From positions 1-31,405 of the IMG/VR virus record IMGVR_UViG_3300010148_000062: a stretch of 31,405 bases of DNA. One strand, 5' to 3'. This document shows, one piece after another, positions 14,005-20,640 of the stretch (within the stretch, counting starts at the first letter, position 1; each line of letters opens with the position of its first letter). The DNA comes from a virus. Both the position numbers and the translations under genes were made by a program. The notes under the pieces were generated by a model. The model had not been told where the DNA came from. It was given only the letters and a program-made list of their open reading frames with translations, and made no database searches.

Positions 14005-14325
14005 ATGGGAGGGGATTATCCAAAAAGCGTCAAAATCTTTAATTTAGATTACGAGATAATCTGGGTCGATAAAGCGATCGAGACAGCGACTGACGCTCAC
14101 GGTTCATGTGATACTTGCACTCAGACTATTGTTATTTGTCGCGAACAAAAACCAGGAGCGCTCACTGACACTGTGATGCATGAAATTATGCACGCGATAT
14201 TTTATGCCATGAATATGGCTGGTAACGAGTCTGAAGAAAAAGTGGTAAGTTTGTTAAGCACCGGAATGTGTACCGTGTTAAGAGACAATCCCAGTTTAAA
14301 AAAATGGATCGTAAAAAATATTTAA
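14005..14325 (+). CDS. Phage zinc metallopeptidase-like protein (HEIMH)
   Basis: 106 residues with a single zincin helix: VMHEIMHAIFYAMN gives H59, E60 and H63, and E77 or E78 in ESEEKVVSLL is the likely third zinc ligand. Ending LRDNPSLKKWIV is common in the small zincins of phages, which resemble minimal ImmA/SprT-type peptidases. Role is unknown; cleavage of a repressor or host factor is possible. It probably uses its own promoter, and its 3' end overlaps the next gene by 22 nt. A Cys pair, SCDTC (35-38), may add another metal site. Confidence 0.8.
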   Translation: MGGDYPKSVKIFNLDYEIIWVDKAIETATDAHGSCDTCTQTIVICREQKPGALTDTVMHEIMHAIFYAMNMAGNESEEKVVSLLSTGMCTVLRDNPSLKKWIVKNI

Positions 14326-14528
14326 CCCCAAGCAACGAAGTTTTGTTTGATCGTATGGCTGCTGAAGCGAGTAGAGCGCTGGTATATCGCGATACAGTGC
14401 TTGAAGTTGATGCGTTACTTAAAGATTTGTTGGATCTAAACGCAACTTATTATTCATCCCAAACTCTTGAAATCATTCGTCAACGTATCCGCGCTCAACT
14501 CGGTGATGCTGGACTTATCATCGAGTAG
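14304..14528 (+). CDS. Hypothetical small helical protein
   Basis: 74 residues from ATG at 14304 (MDRKKYLTPSNEVLFDRMAA); a GTG twelve codons earlier would lengthen the overlap with the metallopeptidase gene. Mostly helical, not recognised. Its final 75 nt overlap, on the opposite strand, the 3' end of the DNA methyltransferase gene, so the two operons converge with overlapping coding. Confidence 0.55.
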   Translation: MDRKKYLTPSNEVLFDRMAAEASRALVYRDTVLEVDALLKDLLDLNATYYSSQTLEIIRQRIRAQLGDAGLIIE

Positions 14529-15224
14529 CGTTTTAATTAAAACGTAAGCGAGTTGCGGTACAATCGCGTTGCCCAGTGCGGTTAAGCGCTCCATCCGGTG
14601 GGGTATCCCATAAGCCACTCGACCCAGTTCGGGTTCAACGCTCCACACTTGTCCGACACTACCATTCCCAAGTTTAACTGCTTCCCCTTTTTCATGCGGC
14701 GCTGTATCGCTGGCATCCCCAAGTGTCCGCGATCCCGATTGTCGTTCGCTGATGGAGTCGGCCAATACCCAACACCTATCTCGACGGTGCTGCGCGCCGA
14801 TGGCACAAGCCGGAATAATTGCCGACCCAGTGGAGTACCCGCTGGTTTCCAAGTCAGATAAAACTTCGTCGAGTCCCATGTTTCGGACACCAGCAACGTT
14901 TTCAAACAAGACGAAACGCGGTCTGACTTCCGTAATAACCCGATACATCTCTTTCCAGAGCCAACGGTTGTCCGCTTCCCCACGACGTTCTCCGGCAATT
15001 GACACGGGCTGGCATGGTGGCCCCCCAGTGACCAGAGTGACATCTGTGTATCTTGTGCCGTCGAACTCATGTATGTCACTGACTACGGGAACGTCTGGCC
15101 AATGTTTGTTTAAAACTTTTTGGCAATACGGATCGCGCTCGCAGAAGCAAATAGTTTTCAGCTTTAGCCAACGACATGCTAATGCGAACCCACCGATTCC
15201 GCTGAACAGATCGATGTGGGTCAT
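14454..15224 (-). CDS. DNA cytosine-5 methyltransferase
   Basis: 256 residues, orphan C5-methyltransferase. Motif I DLFSGIGGF (residues 5-13, SAM binding), motif IV GGPPCQPVS with catalytic C71, motif VI ENV (108-110), motif VIII QHRRDRCW (145-152) and motif X ALGNAIVPQLA (216-226) are all in order. The target-recognition region (about 155-205) is short, so specificity cannot be predicted. There is no restriction partner next to it, which fits a phage enzyme that protects DNA from host restriction or marks it for regulation. It is the last gene of the leftward early operon and its start overlaps the upstream gene by 4 nt. Confidence 0.92.
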   Translation of the reverse strand: MTHIDLFSGIGGFALACRWLKLKTICFCERDPYCQKVLNKHWPDVPVVSDIHEFDGTRYTDVTLVTGGPPCQPVSIAGERRGEADNRWLWKEMYRVITEVRPRFVLFENVAGVRNMGLDEVLSDLETSGYSTGSAIIPACAIGAQHRRDRCWVLADSISERQSGSRTLGDASDTAPHEKGEAVKLGNGSVGQVWSVEPELGRVAYGIPHRMERLTALGNAIVPQLAYVLIKTLLDDKSSITELSADTLTNDFKSLG

Positions 15225-15457
15225 TCATCTTTGTCGGGGTTGTTGAAAAAGCCCATACAAGATATTTCTTCTACATAAAGATAAAACCACAAGTCCATCA
15301 CCTCTTCTTGTGCCGCTCGAATGCGTTCAAGTGGAGTCATTCTGGCCATGCCCTTACGTCCATCCGGATTGTGTTCTTTTATTCCGTCATTGAACTTTTT
15401 TGCTGCACGCAATTGAAACTGCTGCAACCCCTTGTCTCTAATTTGTTCGTCAGTCAT
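15221..15457 (-). CDS. Small MazG-like helical protein (tentative)
   Basis: 78 residues, MTDEQIRDKGLQQFQLRAAK then KGMARMTPLERIRAAQEEVM and DLWFYLYVEE. The EExxDxxxYL pattern is like the metal-binding helix of MazG-type nucleotide pyrophosphohydrolases, which phages carry to alter nucleotide pools, but the second ExxD helix is missing, so the protein is too short to be a proven enzyme. It overlaps the methyltransferase by 4 nt and the upstream zinc protein by 8 nt. Confidence 0.5.
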   Translation of the reverse strand: MTDEQIRDKGLQQFQLRAAKKFNDGIKEHNPDGRKGMARMTPLERIRAAQEEVMDLWFYLYVEEISCMGFFNNPDKDE

Positions 15458-15593
15458 TTAATTCTTCGTCTTCGTCGTAATCTTCATTCTCTTCAACATG
15501 ACCTTCACCGTTACAGTCCGTGCATGTATATTTTAGAGACGAAAACTTCTCTACGTTCATGTAACCCCTGCCTTTACACCATTCGCATTTCAT
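15450..15593 (-). CDS. 47-residue DnaJ-type zinc-ribbon protein
   Basis: ATG at 15593 overlaps the upstream stop (ATGA); TGA at 15450-15452. The peptide has two CxxCxGxG motifs, CEWCKGRGY and CTDCNGEGH, the repeated zinc-centre of DnaJ cysteine-rich domains, followed by a very acidic tail (EENEDYDEDEELND). Two CxxC pairs bind one zinc. Short single-domain forms are common in phages and probably act as RNA/protein binders. The clear double motif makes this a confident small gene. Confidence 0.75.
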   Translation of the reverse strand: MKCEWCKGRGYMNVEKFSSLKYTCTDCNGEGHVEENEDYDEDEELND

Positions 15594-15796
15594 TTATATT
15601 TTTGATTAAATTTTTGCACTAAAACTGACGCTCGTTTTGCAAGCATGTGGCTCAACTCTGCGTCTACTCTTTTCACTCCAATACTCGCCGCTCTTAATTC
15701 CGATCCAGTTGCTTTTGGGTCATCGAGTAATTCGCGACCGCGCTTTAACCAATACATCAAACTAGATGCAGACTTTGTTCTATATGGTTCAGACAT
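15590..15796 (-). CDS. Hypothetical small helical protein
   Basis: 68 residues from ATG at 15796 (MSEPYRTKSASSLMYWLKRG). An in-frame ATG at 15826, right after the upstream stop, would add ten residues (MSLVQYITCH). I prefer 15796 because the added segment is exactly the TAGTACAGTACA element, and the 17 bases TAGTACAGTACATTACA also stand directly before the start of the gene at 18992. Mostly helical and basic, ending QKFNQKYK. Not recognised. Downstream zinc protein overlaps by ATGA. Confidence 0.55.
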   Translation of the reverse strand: MSEPYRTKSASSLMYWLKRGRELLDDPKATGSELRAASIGVKRVDAELSHMLAKRASVLVQKFNQKYK

Positions 15797-15807
15797 GTGG
15801 CATGTAA

Positions 15808-15819
15808 TGTACTGTACTA
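15808..15819 (-). promoter_or_regulatory. TAGTACAGTACA element, copy before 15796
   Basis: Exact 12-mer on the minus strand, 11 nt before the ATG at 15796, sharing 17 bases with the copy at 18999-19010. Confidence 0.55.
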
Positions 15820-15826
15820 ATGACAT

Positions 15827-16633
15827 TTAATTGCCACACATGCCCGTACATTCGTCGAGCATTGTTAATTGTCCGCGATCAACGTCACTGGATAAATCAA
15901 TTTCATCGAGTGGTTCCCGTGCCGCATGTAAATACATTTTACTGTCCATTCCTTTCCAACCATCGCGAACTAGATGGTCAATGCGAACAGCTTCAGCCCA
16001 GCTATCTGGGTCTTTCTTAACTCTTCTCCATTCGTGATCGCTGTGATACGGACAATAGACACACGCTGAACGTGGGGGTTCTGGATAACCGTTTCGTTTC
16101 ATCCACTCAAAGCAATCCCCCCGCCTCATTCGTTTATCCACCAGCGGAAATATGTTCTCGATGTACGGTACAGTTGATTCTCTCATGCGTTGTATTTCAT
16201 CGAGAGAAATGCCAATCCATTGCACACACTGTTCTTCTTTATGTCTCTGTCGTGGTTTCAGTCCTAGCAACTGCCTCACTTTTTTACGGATCGGGTTAAT
16301 TTTATATTCGACCGTACACACTCGCGGTATCTGACCGTCAGTGCCATCCATGTTTCTTGTGAATAGCGGTGGCTGCGCCATTCGCACATCGTTTTCAATT
16401 GCATCTTCCATATTTGATGTCAGCCCGTTTTTGTGCTGAACAACATGTACTGGGAATGGCAACTCGCTTTTCAAAAAATCTAGCCATTCCATAACTTTTC
16501 TTGGTTCCGCACCAGTGTCAGCAAATATTGCTGCATCTGGCATTGGTTCCAACTCACCTTTAGCAGCCATTAAACACATAACGCTGCTCTGTACCCCTGC
16601 TCCTAAACTAATAACCTCTATTTTTTTTGACAT
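15827..16633 (-). CDS. PP-loop ATP pyrophosphatase / PAPS-reductase-like protein with Cys cluster
   Basis: 268 residues. SLGAGVQSSVM (9-19) is the PP-loop of the adenine nucleotide alpha-hydrolase fold (SGGxDS variant), and RVCTVEYKINPI is the Cys-K-x-P segment seen in PAPS-reductase-like enzymes. Near the end are C191 and C194 (ACVYCPYH) and C262 and C266 (ECTGMCGN), four cysteines suited to an iron-sulfur or zinc site. These enzymes activate substrates through AMP or transfer sulfur. Members are common in phage early regions, where the substrate is not established; DNA or tRNA modification is conceivable given the neighbouring nuclease and methyltransferase. It overlaps the upstream nuclease by 16 nt. 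Confidence 0.8.
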   Translation of the reverse strand: MSKKIEVISLGAGVQSSVMCLMAAKGELEPMPDAAIFADTGAEPRKVMEWLDFLKSELPFPVHVVQHKNGLTSNMEDAIENDVRMAQPPLFTRNMDGTDGQIPRVCTVEYKINPIRKKVRQLLGLKPRQRHKEEQCVQWIGISLDEIQRMRESTVPYIENIFPLVDKRMRRGDCFEWMKRNGYPEPPRSACVYCPYHSDHEWRRVKKDPDSWAEAVRIDHLVRDGWKGMDSKMYLHAAREPLDEIDLSSDVDRGQLTMLDECTGMCGN

Positions 16634-17016
16634 CGATTAAACAACTTCCATTTCTCTTGGTATATTGTCCAACGACCATCTGCTTTTCTTGGGTTAATGT
16701 TTACTTTGGTTATGTTTTTTATCTCTCGAAACGGCACAACCCAACACGTTTGAATTGGGAGTGCCACAAATACAATAAAGTCAACGTCTCCTTTTTTATA
16801 AATACCGTCGCGTCTACGCGCATTAAACTCGTAATAATTTCTTTTATTATATTGAGTAGACTTAACTTGTATGCGCTTATATTTTTTGTCTTTTTCCGCA
16901 ATGAGATCATAAACTTCTGGACACGTTGGCAATAAGACACTGTAACCAGCGAACAATAGTCGCGATGCGACCAGCGCTTCTCCACTTGTTCCCAATATGG
17001 ATCGACTTGTAGCCAA
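16618..17016 (-). CDS. PD-(D/E)XK nuclease-like protein
   Basis: 132 residues. E13 in GTSGEALVASRLLFAGYSVL, D37 in VYDLIAE, and Q50-V-K52 in KRIQVKST fit the PD-(D/E)XK core, with QxK in place of ExK as in several endonuclease families. The length and order match small stand-alone endonucleases related to Holliday-junction resolvases. It is translated with the PP-loop enzyme downstream (16-nt overlap) and follows the DnaC-like loader by 35 nt. Might act in recombination, in homing-type DNA cleavage, or against other phages. Confidence 0.75.
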   Translation of the reverse strand: MATSRSILGTSGEALVASRLLFAGYSVLLPTCPEVYDLIAEKDKKYKRIQVKSTQYNKRNYYEFNARRRDGIYKKGDVDFIVFVALPIQTCWVVPFREIKNITKVNINPRKADGRWTIYQEKWKLFNRCQKK

Positions 17017-17051
17017 ATGTTTATTGTTAGCGATTTATTAAACATATCTAG

Positions 17052-17657
17052 CTACCTCAACGCGTAATCTGTGGTTACAACTTCAACGACTTGGTTGTGG
17101 TCGCGAACCAATCTGCTCGCAATGCGTCGATCAATTTCTGCAAAACGTTCCATCGTCAAGTTGCTGGTAATGAACGTCCACTTGCCAAGCCGCTTGTCTA
17201 ACACCTCTAATAATTTTTGCGTGCCGTAATCACTGCCATGCTCCGCACCAATGTCATCGATGACTAACAAATGTTCGCGTGATAATTCTGCTGCATAACT
17301 GTGATGCCCCTCTCGCATGTAGTTCAATGCGTCAATCCATCGAACAAACTTTCCTGGTTTCTTTGAAATATTTTGATGGGTCTTTGCAACTGCTTTAGCT
17401 AGATGAGTTTTGCCGACACCACATGTGCCAGCCAGTGTCAGCCAGTAGCGAGCGCGGTGATCATGATGAATCATGTTGTTGATGAACGCTGACGTTCTCA
17501 TTAACATGTCTTCCAGCACTGAGTCTTCGTGCGTGTCGAACGACAAAAACTCTCTGTACCAGTCAACTGTTTCCGGCTTTAACGACTGCGGCCCCGTAGT
17601 CTGACGCTCCGGCGAACGTCCCACTATTTCTGCCGCTAGTTTTCGTGGATCTGTCAT
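17052..17657 (-). CDS. DnaC-like helicase loader (AAA+ ATPase)
   Basis: 201 residues. Walker A GTCGVGKT (77-84), Walker B LLVIDD (130-135), sensor 1 TSN (164-166) and RRIASRL (177-183) as the arginine region are those of DnaC/IstB-type loaders. Such proteins open or deliver the replicative DnaB-type helicase to the origin. The gene is directly downstream of the O/DnaT-like gene and overlaps its C-terminus by 95 nt, as in lambda O/P-type modules. No phage helicase or polymerase is in the window, so the host DnaB is the likely client. Confidence 0.88.
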   Translation of the reverse strand: MTDPRKLAAEIVGRSPERQTTGPQSLKPETVDWYREFLSFDTHEDSVLEDMLMRTSAFINNMIHHDHRARYWLTLAGTCGVGKTHLAKAVAKTHQNISKKPGKFVRWIDALNYMREGHHSYAAELSREHLLVIDDIGAEHGSDYGTQKLLEVLDKRLGKWTFITSNLTMERFAEIDRRIASRLVRDHNQVVEVVTTDYALR

Positions 17658-18117
17658 TATATTTCTCCCACGTTATAAATTTTTGCTTCCAGTTAATCAC
17701 TTTATTGCCACGCGAATCGACCCAGTTGCCAGCGGTGAAGTATTCGTGGAACTGACTAGCGAGCGATTCAGCATTACGGCTTTTCGCATATTCGCGCACC
17801 TCGTCAAGCGTCGGAGGTGCGTGTTTTTTTGGTTTACTCTTAGATTTTGTCTTTGTTCTAGGTGTTTCATCAATGTTTAGGTGTGTCATATTGCTAGTAT
17901 GCCATCTAGCTTCACGCTTTATTAACCCCTCTTTTTCTAACGTTGCTAATTTCTTATTTATTGTCTGGCGACTTAAACCAGTCCGCTTTGAAAGTGTTGT
18001 TTGGTTTGGCCAACATTTATTTTGATCGTCTGCGTAATCAGCTATCGTAAGCAACACCAGCTTTTCTGACGGTGTAAGCTGCTGACGAAATGCCCACGTT
18101 ATAGCTTCTAAACTCAA
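17563..18117 (-). CDS. Phage replication organiser, O/DnaT-like
   Basis: 184 residues. Residues 1-70 are a winged helix-turn-helix (TPSEKLVLLTIADYADDQNK, then TTLSKRTGLSRQTINKKLAT) as in phage O-type initiators. A Lys-rich linker (TKTKSKSKPKKHAP) leads to a C-terminal part with FTAGNWVDSRGNKVINWKQK FITW-like pattern (residues 128-150), a DnaT/primosome-type ssDNA-binding motif. Start is TTG at 18117, in the overlap CTTTGAG where the upstream stop TGA is embedded; no ATG exists nearby and the domain begins at once. It would bind the origin and recruit the DnaC-like loader encoded next. Confidence 0.82.
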   Translation of the reverse strand: MSLEAITWAFRQQLTPSEKLVLLTIADYADDQNKCWPNQTTLSKRTGLSRQTINKKLATLEKEGLIKREARWHTSNMTHLNIDETPRTKTKSKSKPKKHAPPTLDEVREYAKSRNAESLASQFHEYFTAGNWVDSRGNKVINWKQKFITWEKYNDRSTKTSGRNSGTFAGASDYGAAVVKAGNS

Positions 18118-18446
18118 AGCTTCTCACTTACGTTTTTAAAAATTTCACGTAAAACTTCATGCGGTCTTTGCTTTAAATCAATTTGTAGTCTTCTAATACC
18201 AGATATGACAGTGCCGTGGTCATGCCCAGTGTAACCCCCGATCATAACATAGTTCATTCCAAGCTTTAGCATAAAGTGCCAAACAATCCATCTGGCCCAA
18301 CAATTTTGAGGGGTTCTTGGAGCAGTCCACATCTGTGTTTCTGATTCATAATTAAATTCATCCAAAACAACCGAAATTATTTTCTTCACCTTCTGCTCGT
18401 ACACGCGCGGCAACTTGTTCGTTGATCCATTCGTTTTGGTTTTCAT
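18114..18446 (-). CDS. DnaA domain IV-like origin-binding protein
   Basis: 110 residues, no ATPase. The segment ARWIVWHFMLKLGMNYVMIG followed by GYTGHDHGTVISGIRRLQ (residues 51-88) is the DnaA DNA-binding signature (helix-turn-helix then G-x-x-H-x-T-V). In DnaA this domain reads TTATNCACA boxes; three exact matches occur in intergenic DNA here. A free domain IV could bind phage or host oriC boxes, either to build the phage origin or to compete with host DnaA. The gene sits just before the O-like organiser, whose TTG start overlaps its stop, and its 5' end overlaps the upstream gene by 89 nt. Confidence 0.82.
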   Translation of the reverse strand: MKTKTNGSTNKLPRVYEQKVKKIISVVLDEFNYESETQMWTAPRTPQNCWARWIVWHFMLKLGMNYVMIGGYTGHDHGTVISGIRRLQIDLKQRPHEVLREIFKNVSEKL

Positions 18447-18756
18447 ATCCTAATATTTTTAAATAAATTTTTAATCCGTCTTTGTAAAATTCGTTATCAA
18501 TGCAAATTGCATTCAGTTTAGCTCGCGCCTTGTTAGGGGCCATAGTTCTAAAATTCCAACCCGCTCTTTGCTTTTTCCATTGCCTCCAATACCGAACCCA
18601 ATTTAGTGAACCATCGTCGCGTATGTATCCGCATTTTCTCCAGTGCAAATACGATTGAATCCCAGTTCTAACAACCGCCATTGCAAGTTCGTGATGACAG
18701 CTTGCGATGGATAGTTGGGGCTGACTGGTTTGAGTCTCTGTACCAGCCAACCCCAC
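18358..18756 (-). CDS. Hypothetical protein, Trp-rich
   Basis: 132 residues from GTG at 18756, 3 nt after the previous stop; M26 (18681) is an alternative start. The middle is Trp- and Arg-rich (YLHWRKCGYIRDDGSLNWVR, YWRQWKKQRAGWNF), the end acidic (AARVRAEGEENNFGCFG). Not recognised; possibly a small DNA-binding protein. The 89-nt overlap with the DnaA-like gene is long, so one of the two starts may be later. Confidence 0.55.
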   Translation of the reverse strand: MGLAGTETQTSQPQLSIASCHHELAMAVVRTGIQSYLHWRKCGYIRDDGSLNWVRYWRQWKKQRAGWNFRTMAPNKARAKLNAICIDNEFYKDGLKIYLKILGYENQNEWINEQVAARVRAEGEENNFGCFG

Positions 18757-18761
18757 ATCGC

Positions 18762-18992
18762 TCAGAACGGTTTTCCGCCTCCGGTCGATTGTTCCTCCTT
18801 CTTTGTCACAGCAAGTTTTAGATATTCAACGCCGCTGCTCTGCGCTGTGTTTTTCCACCCAGATACCCAGAACATAGTACCGCCAACATTTAAGCTTCCG
18901 GTCATGTCTGGTTGTGTTTCTTTCTCTTTCTTTTTATTTGGGAACAATGCCCCACTGTCGGGTTTGTCCGACGCTTTGTAGTTATCTGCCAT
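18762..18992 (-). CDS. Small conserved phage protein (ALFPNKKKE...), possible OB-fold
   Basis: 76 residues: MADNYKASDKPDSGALFPNK, KKEKETQPDMTGSLNVGGTM, FWVSGWKNTAQSSGVEYLKL. The pattern DxGALFxNxxKE...PDxxGxxNVxGxxxWVSGW...YLxL is frequent in short proteins coded within phage recombination modules. Function is unproven; the strand pattern would suit a small nucleic-acid-binding beta-barrel. It is preceded by the TAGTACAGTACA element 6 nt before the ATG and follows the Cas4-like gene. Confidence 0.7.
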   Translation of the reverse strand: MADNYKASDKPDSGALFPNKKKEKETQPDMTGSLNVGGTMFWVSGWKNTAQSSGVEYLKLAVTKKEEQSTGGGKPF

Positions 18993-18998
18993 TTGTAA

Positions 18999-19010
18999 TG
19001 TACTGTACTA
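18999..19010 (-). promoter_or_regulatory. TAGTACAGTACA element, copy before 18992
   Basis: Exact 12-mer on the minus strand (TAGTACAGTACATTACAA then ATG). Fills the gap between the Cas4-like stop (19008) and this gene. Confidence 0.6.
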
Positions 19011-20026
19011 TTTACTCTTTCGCCAATATTGGCTAGTTCCCCCCGATTCCAATAATTCACCTAACAGTTCGGAGAGAGACTGCTGTGCTTCTTCAGTGGA
19101 GCATTTGTTTTCATTTGAATACAACTCTACCAAATCATCATATTTAACTGACGCAATGTTTAACATGTCATACGTGCCAATGTTTGATCCCGCCAGTTTT
19201 TGATACGCTGTTTTAACGTCTGCAATTTTAGGAGATGTTTTTCTCTTTACGCGCTTATATCCTGGTAATTCATTAAACTCTTCACATCGTGTTTTCAGTG
19301 CTTTTACCCACGCTTCAATGGACGGAACGTAAGCACGTAGTCGCGCCGCTAATAGCGGGTTAGTGATCGAACGCGGATCGCGTGCTTGCGACAACACTTC
19401 TTGCTGATCCACCACTGTTAACGCTGCGCCAGAAACTGCGGTGCAATACAATTGATGTCTGCACCAGCCGCAATAGTCGCATGGTATTGGAGCGCGAGTG
19501 GGGTTCGTAACAGCCGCACGCACTTTGCGAGCCATGTCCTCACACTCACTTCGGGTCACTACAAACACATCAACAGTACGAGTTTTTGAATACATGACAT
19601 GGCATTCAATTTCCATGCAATCATCTCGCTGCATCAAACCCAACGCATAACCCATCATCTGGATTCGGTCGTCATATCGAGATCCGGTTTTTAGATCAAA
19701 CATTTTGCGTTTAGCGCCACAATACATGTCCACGTAACCAAACGTAAAAAACTCACCGTCAACGCTGATATTAAGTTTCGACTCAACTTCAACCGGAGAA
19801 ACACCGCATTGCTGCATAGTGTATTCAGTCGTCCAGTCTATTTGTTGCCGATCTTCTTCGTTGAGATTGACGTGCATTTTTTTAGATGTTGTTTCTGCCA
19901 CTCATCATGCATTGCTGTTCCGCGAAAAGCCGCATAACCAACTTCACCCCCACGGAACACTGCACACTTTAGCCACTTAGACCAATTGCTTGGACTGTGT
20001 TCATGGTGTTCCCGTTCTTCGCTCAT
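19008..20026 (-). CDS. Cas4/RecB-like PD-(D/E)XK exonuclease, split by a -1 frameshift
   Basis: Two overlapping frames form one nuclease. Frame A starts at ATG 20026 (overlapping the Rad52-like stop, ATGA) and encodes the family N-terminus HSPSNWSKWLKCAVFRGGEV, YAAFRGTAMHDEWQKQHLKK, then stops at 19838. Frame B (19901-19008, only a GTG start) holds the core: GYVD (D58), DLK (D69, K71), Q81 of QMMGYAL, and a four-Cys cluster CDYCGWC...YC (141,144,147,153) as in Cas4/AddB iron-sulfur nucleases. The frames join at AAAAAAA (19877-19883, read A-AAA-AAA), where a -1 slip yields a 339-residue protein. Either programmed frameshifting, a real mutation or a homopolymer error. With the Rad52-like protein it would make a resection/annealing pair. 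Confidence 0.78.
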
Positions 20027-20637
20027 GCTTTATCTTTTAACAGACTGGCTAGAAAATCAGCGGGTCTATCGAGAATCTCTTTAGCTCGTTCGTCTGTTAA
20101 ATCTCTGAACGTTTGTTTTTTTTCAATCCACTCAATTTCTGCTAAAAATTCATTAGCTTTTTTTTCGTGTTTCTCTAAAACTTTTTCAAGTTCTTCAACT
20201 TTCTTAAACTTTTCTTTAGTTGGTTTTGTTTCAACAGAATGCCCCTCGCGTGGTTTATCATTACGCCAAACATGCGAACCAATACCGAGATATGAACCGC
20301 ATTTAATCAAAGCGTCAGTCGCAGCGCCTTTGTACGCGTCGCCACGATCTCTATTATCATTTCCACCAAACTGAACAACACGAACATTATGTGTAGGAAC
20401 TGTTAAAACCCCTTTAATTATAACCATTTTTTCAGAATCACTTATAATCTCTGGTTCAAACTGCCAACCACCTAGCCCGAACGCTTCATTCAGTCTGTCC
20501 GTAACATAAATAGGTGTAATTGCGGTCATTCCCTGTTTGTGCGGTAATTCTTTCAACGCGTCTTTTGGTAACGGTCTATTTAATATTTCATCTACAGTCG
20601 GTTTTACCGTAGTCGTCGTTTTTCTTTTAGCTGCCAT
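20023..20637 (-). CDS. Rad52-like single-strand annealing protein
   Basis: 204 residues. ITPIYVTDRLNEAFGLGGWQ (40-59) and RDRGDAYKGAATDALIKCGS followed by YLGIG (97-120) are the Rad52/22 family core, in which the second block forms the DNA-binding ring interface. The C-terminal third is a charged coiled coil (KKVEELEKVLEKHEKKANEF). Such phage proteins coat resected ssDNA and anneal it, in recombination-dependent replication and exchange with other phages. Its stop overlaps the start of the Cas4-like exonuclease (ATGA), the expected partner. Confidence 0.88.
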   Translation of the reverse strand: MAAKRKTTTTVKPTVDEILNRPLPKDALKELPHKQGMTAITPIYVTDRLNEAFGLGGWQFEPEIISDSEKMVIIKGVLTVPTHNVRVVQFGGNDNRDRGDAYKGAATDALIKCGSYLGIGSHVWRNDKPREGHSVETKPTKEKFKKVEELEKVLEKHEKKANEFLAEIEWIEKKQTFRDLTDERAKEILDRPADFLASLLKDKA

Positions 20638-20640
20638 AGT

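Noticed and set aside
14582-15079. 165-residue ORF antisense-frame within the methyltransferase gene
   Set aside because: It lies on the same strand in another frame of a gene with all C5-methyltransferase motifs; no recognisable domain of its own.
19838-20026. A separate 62-residue protein upstream of the nuclease
   Set aside because: Its sequence is the N-terminal motif of the Cas4/RecB-like nuclease and the other frame lacks a good start; one frameshifted gene explains both better.
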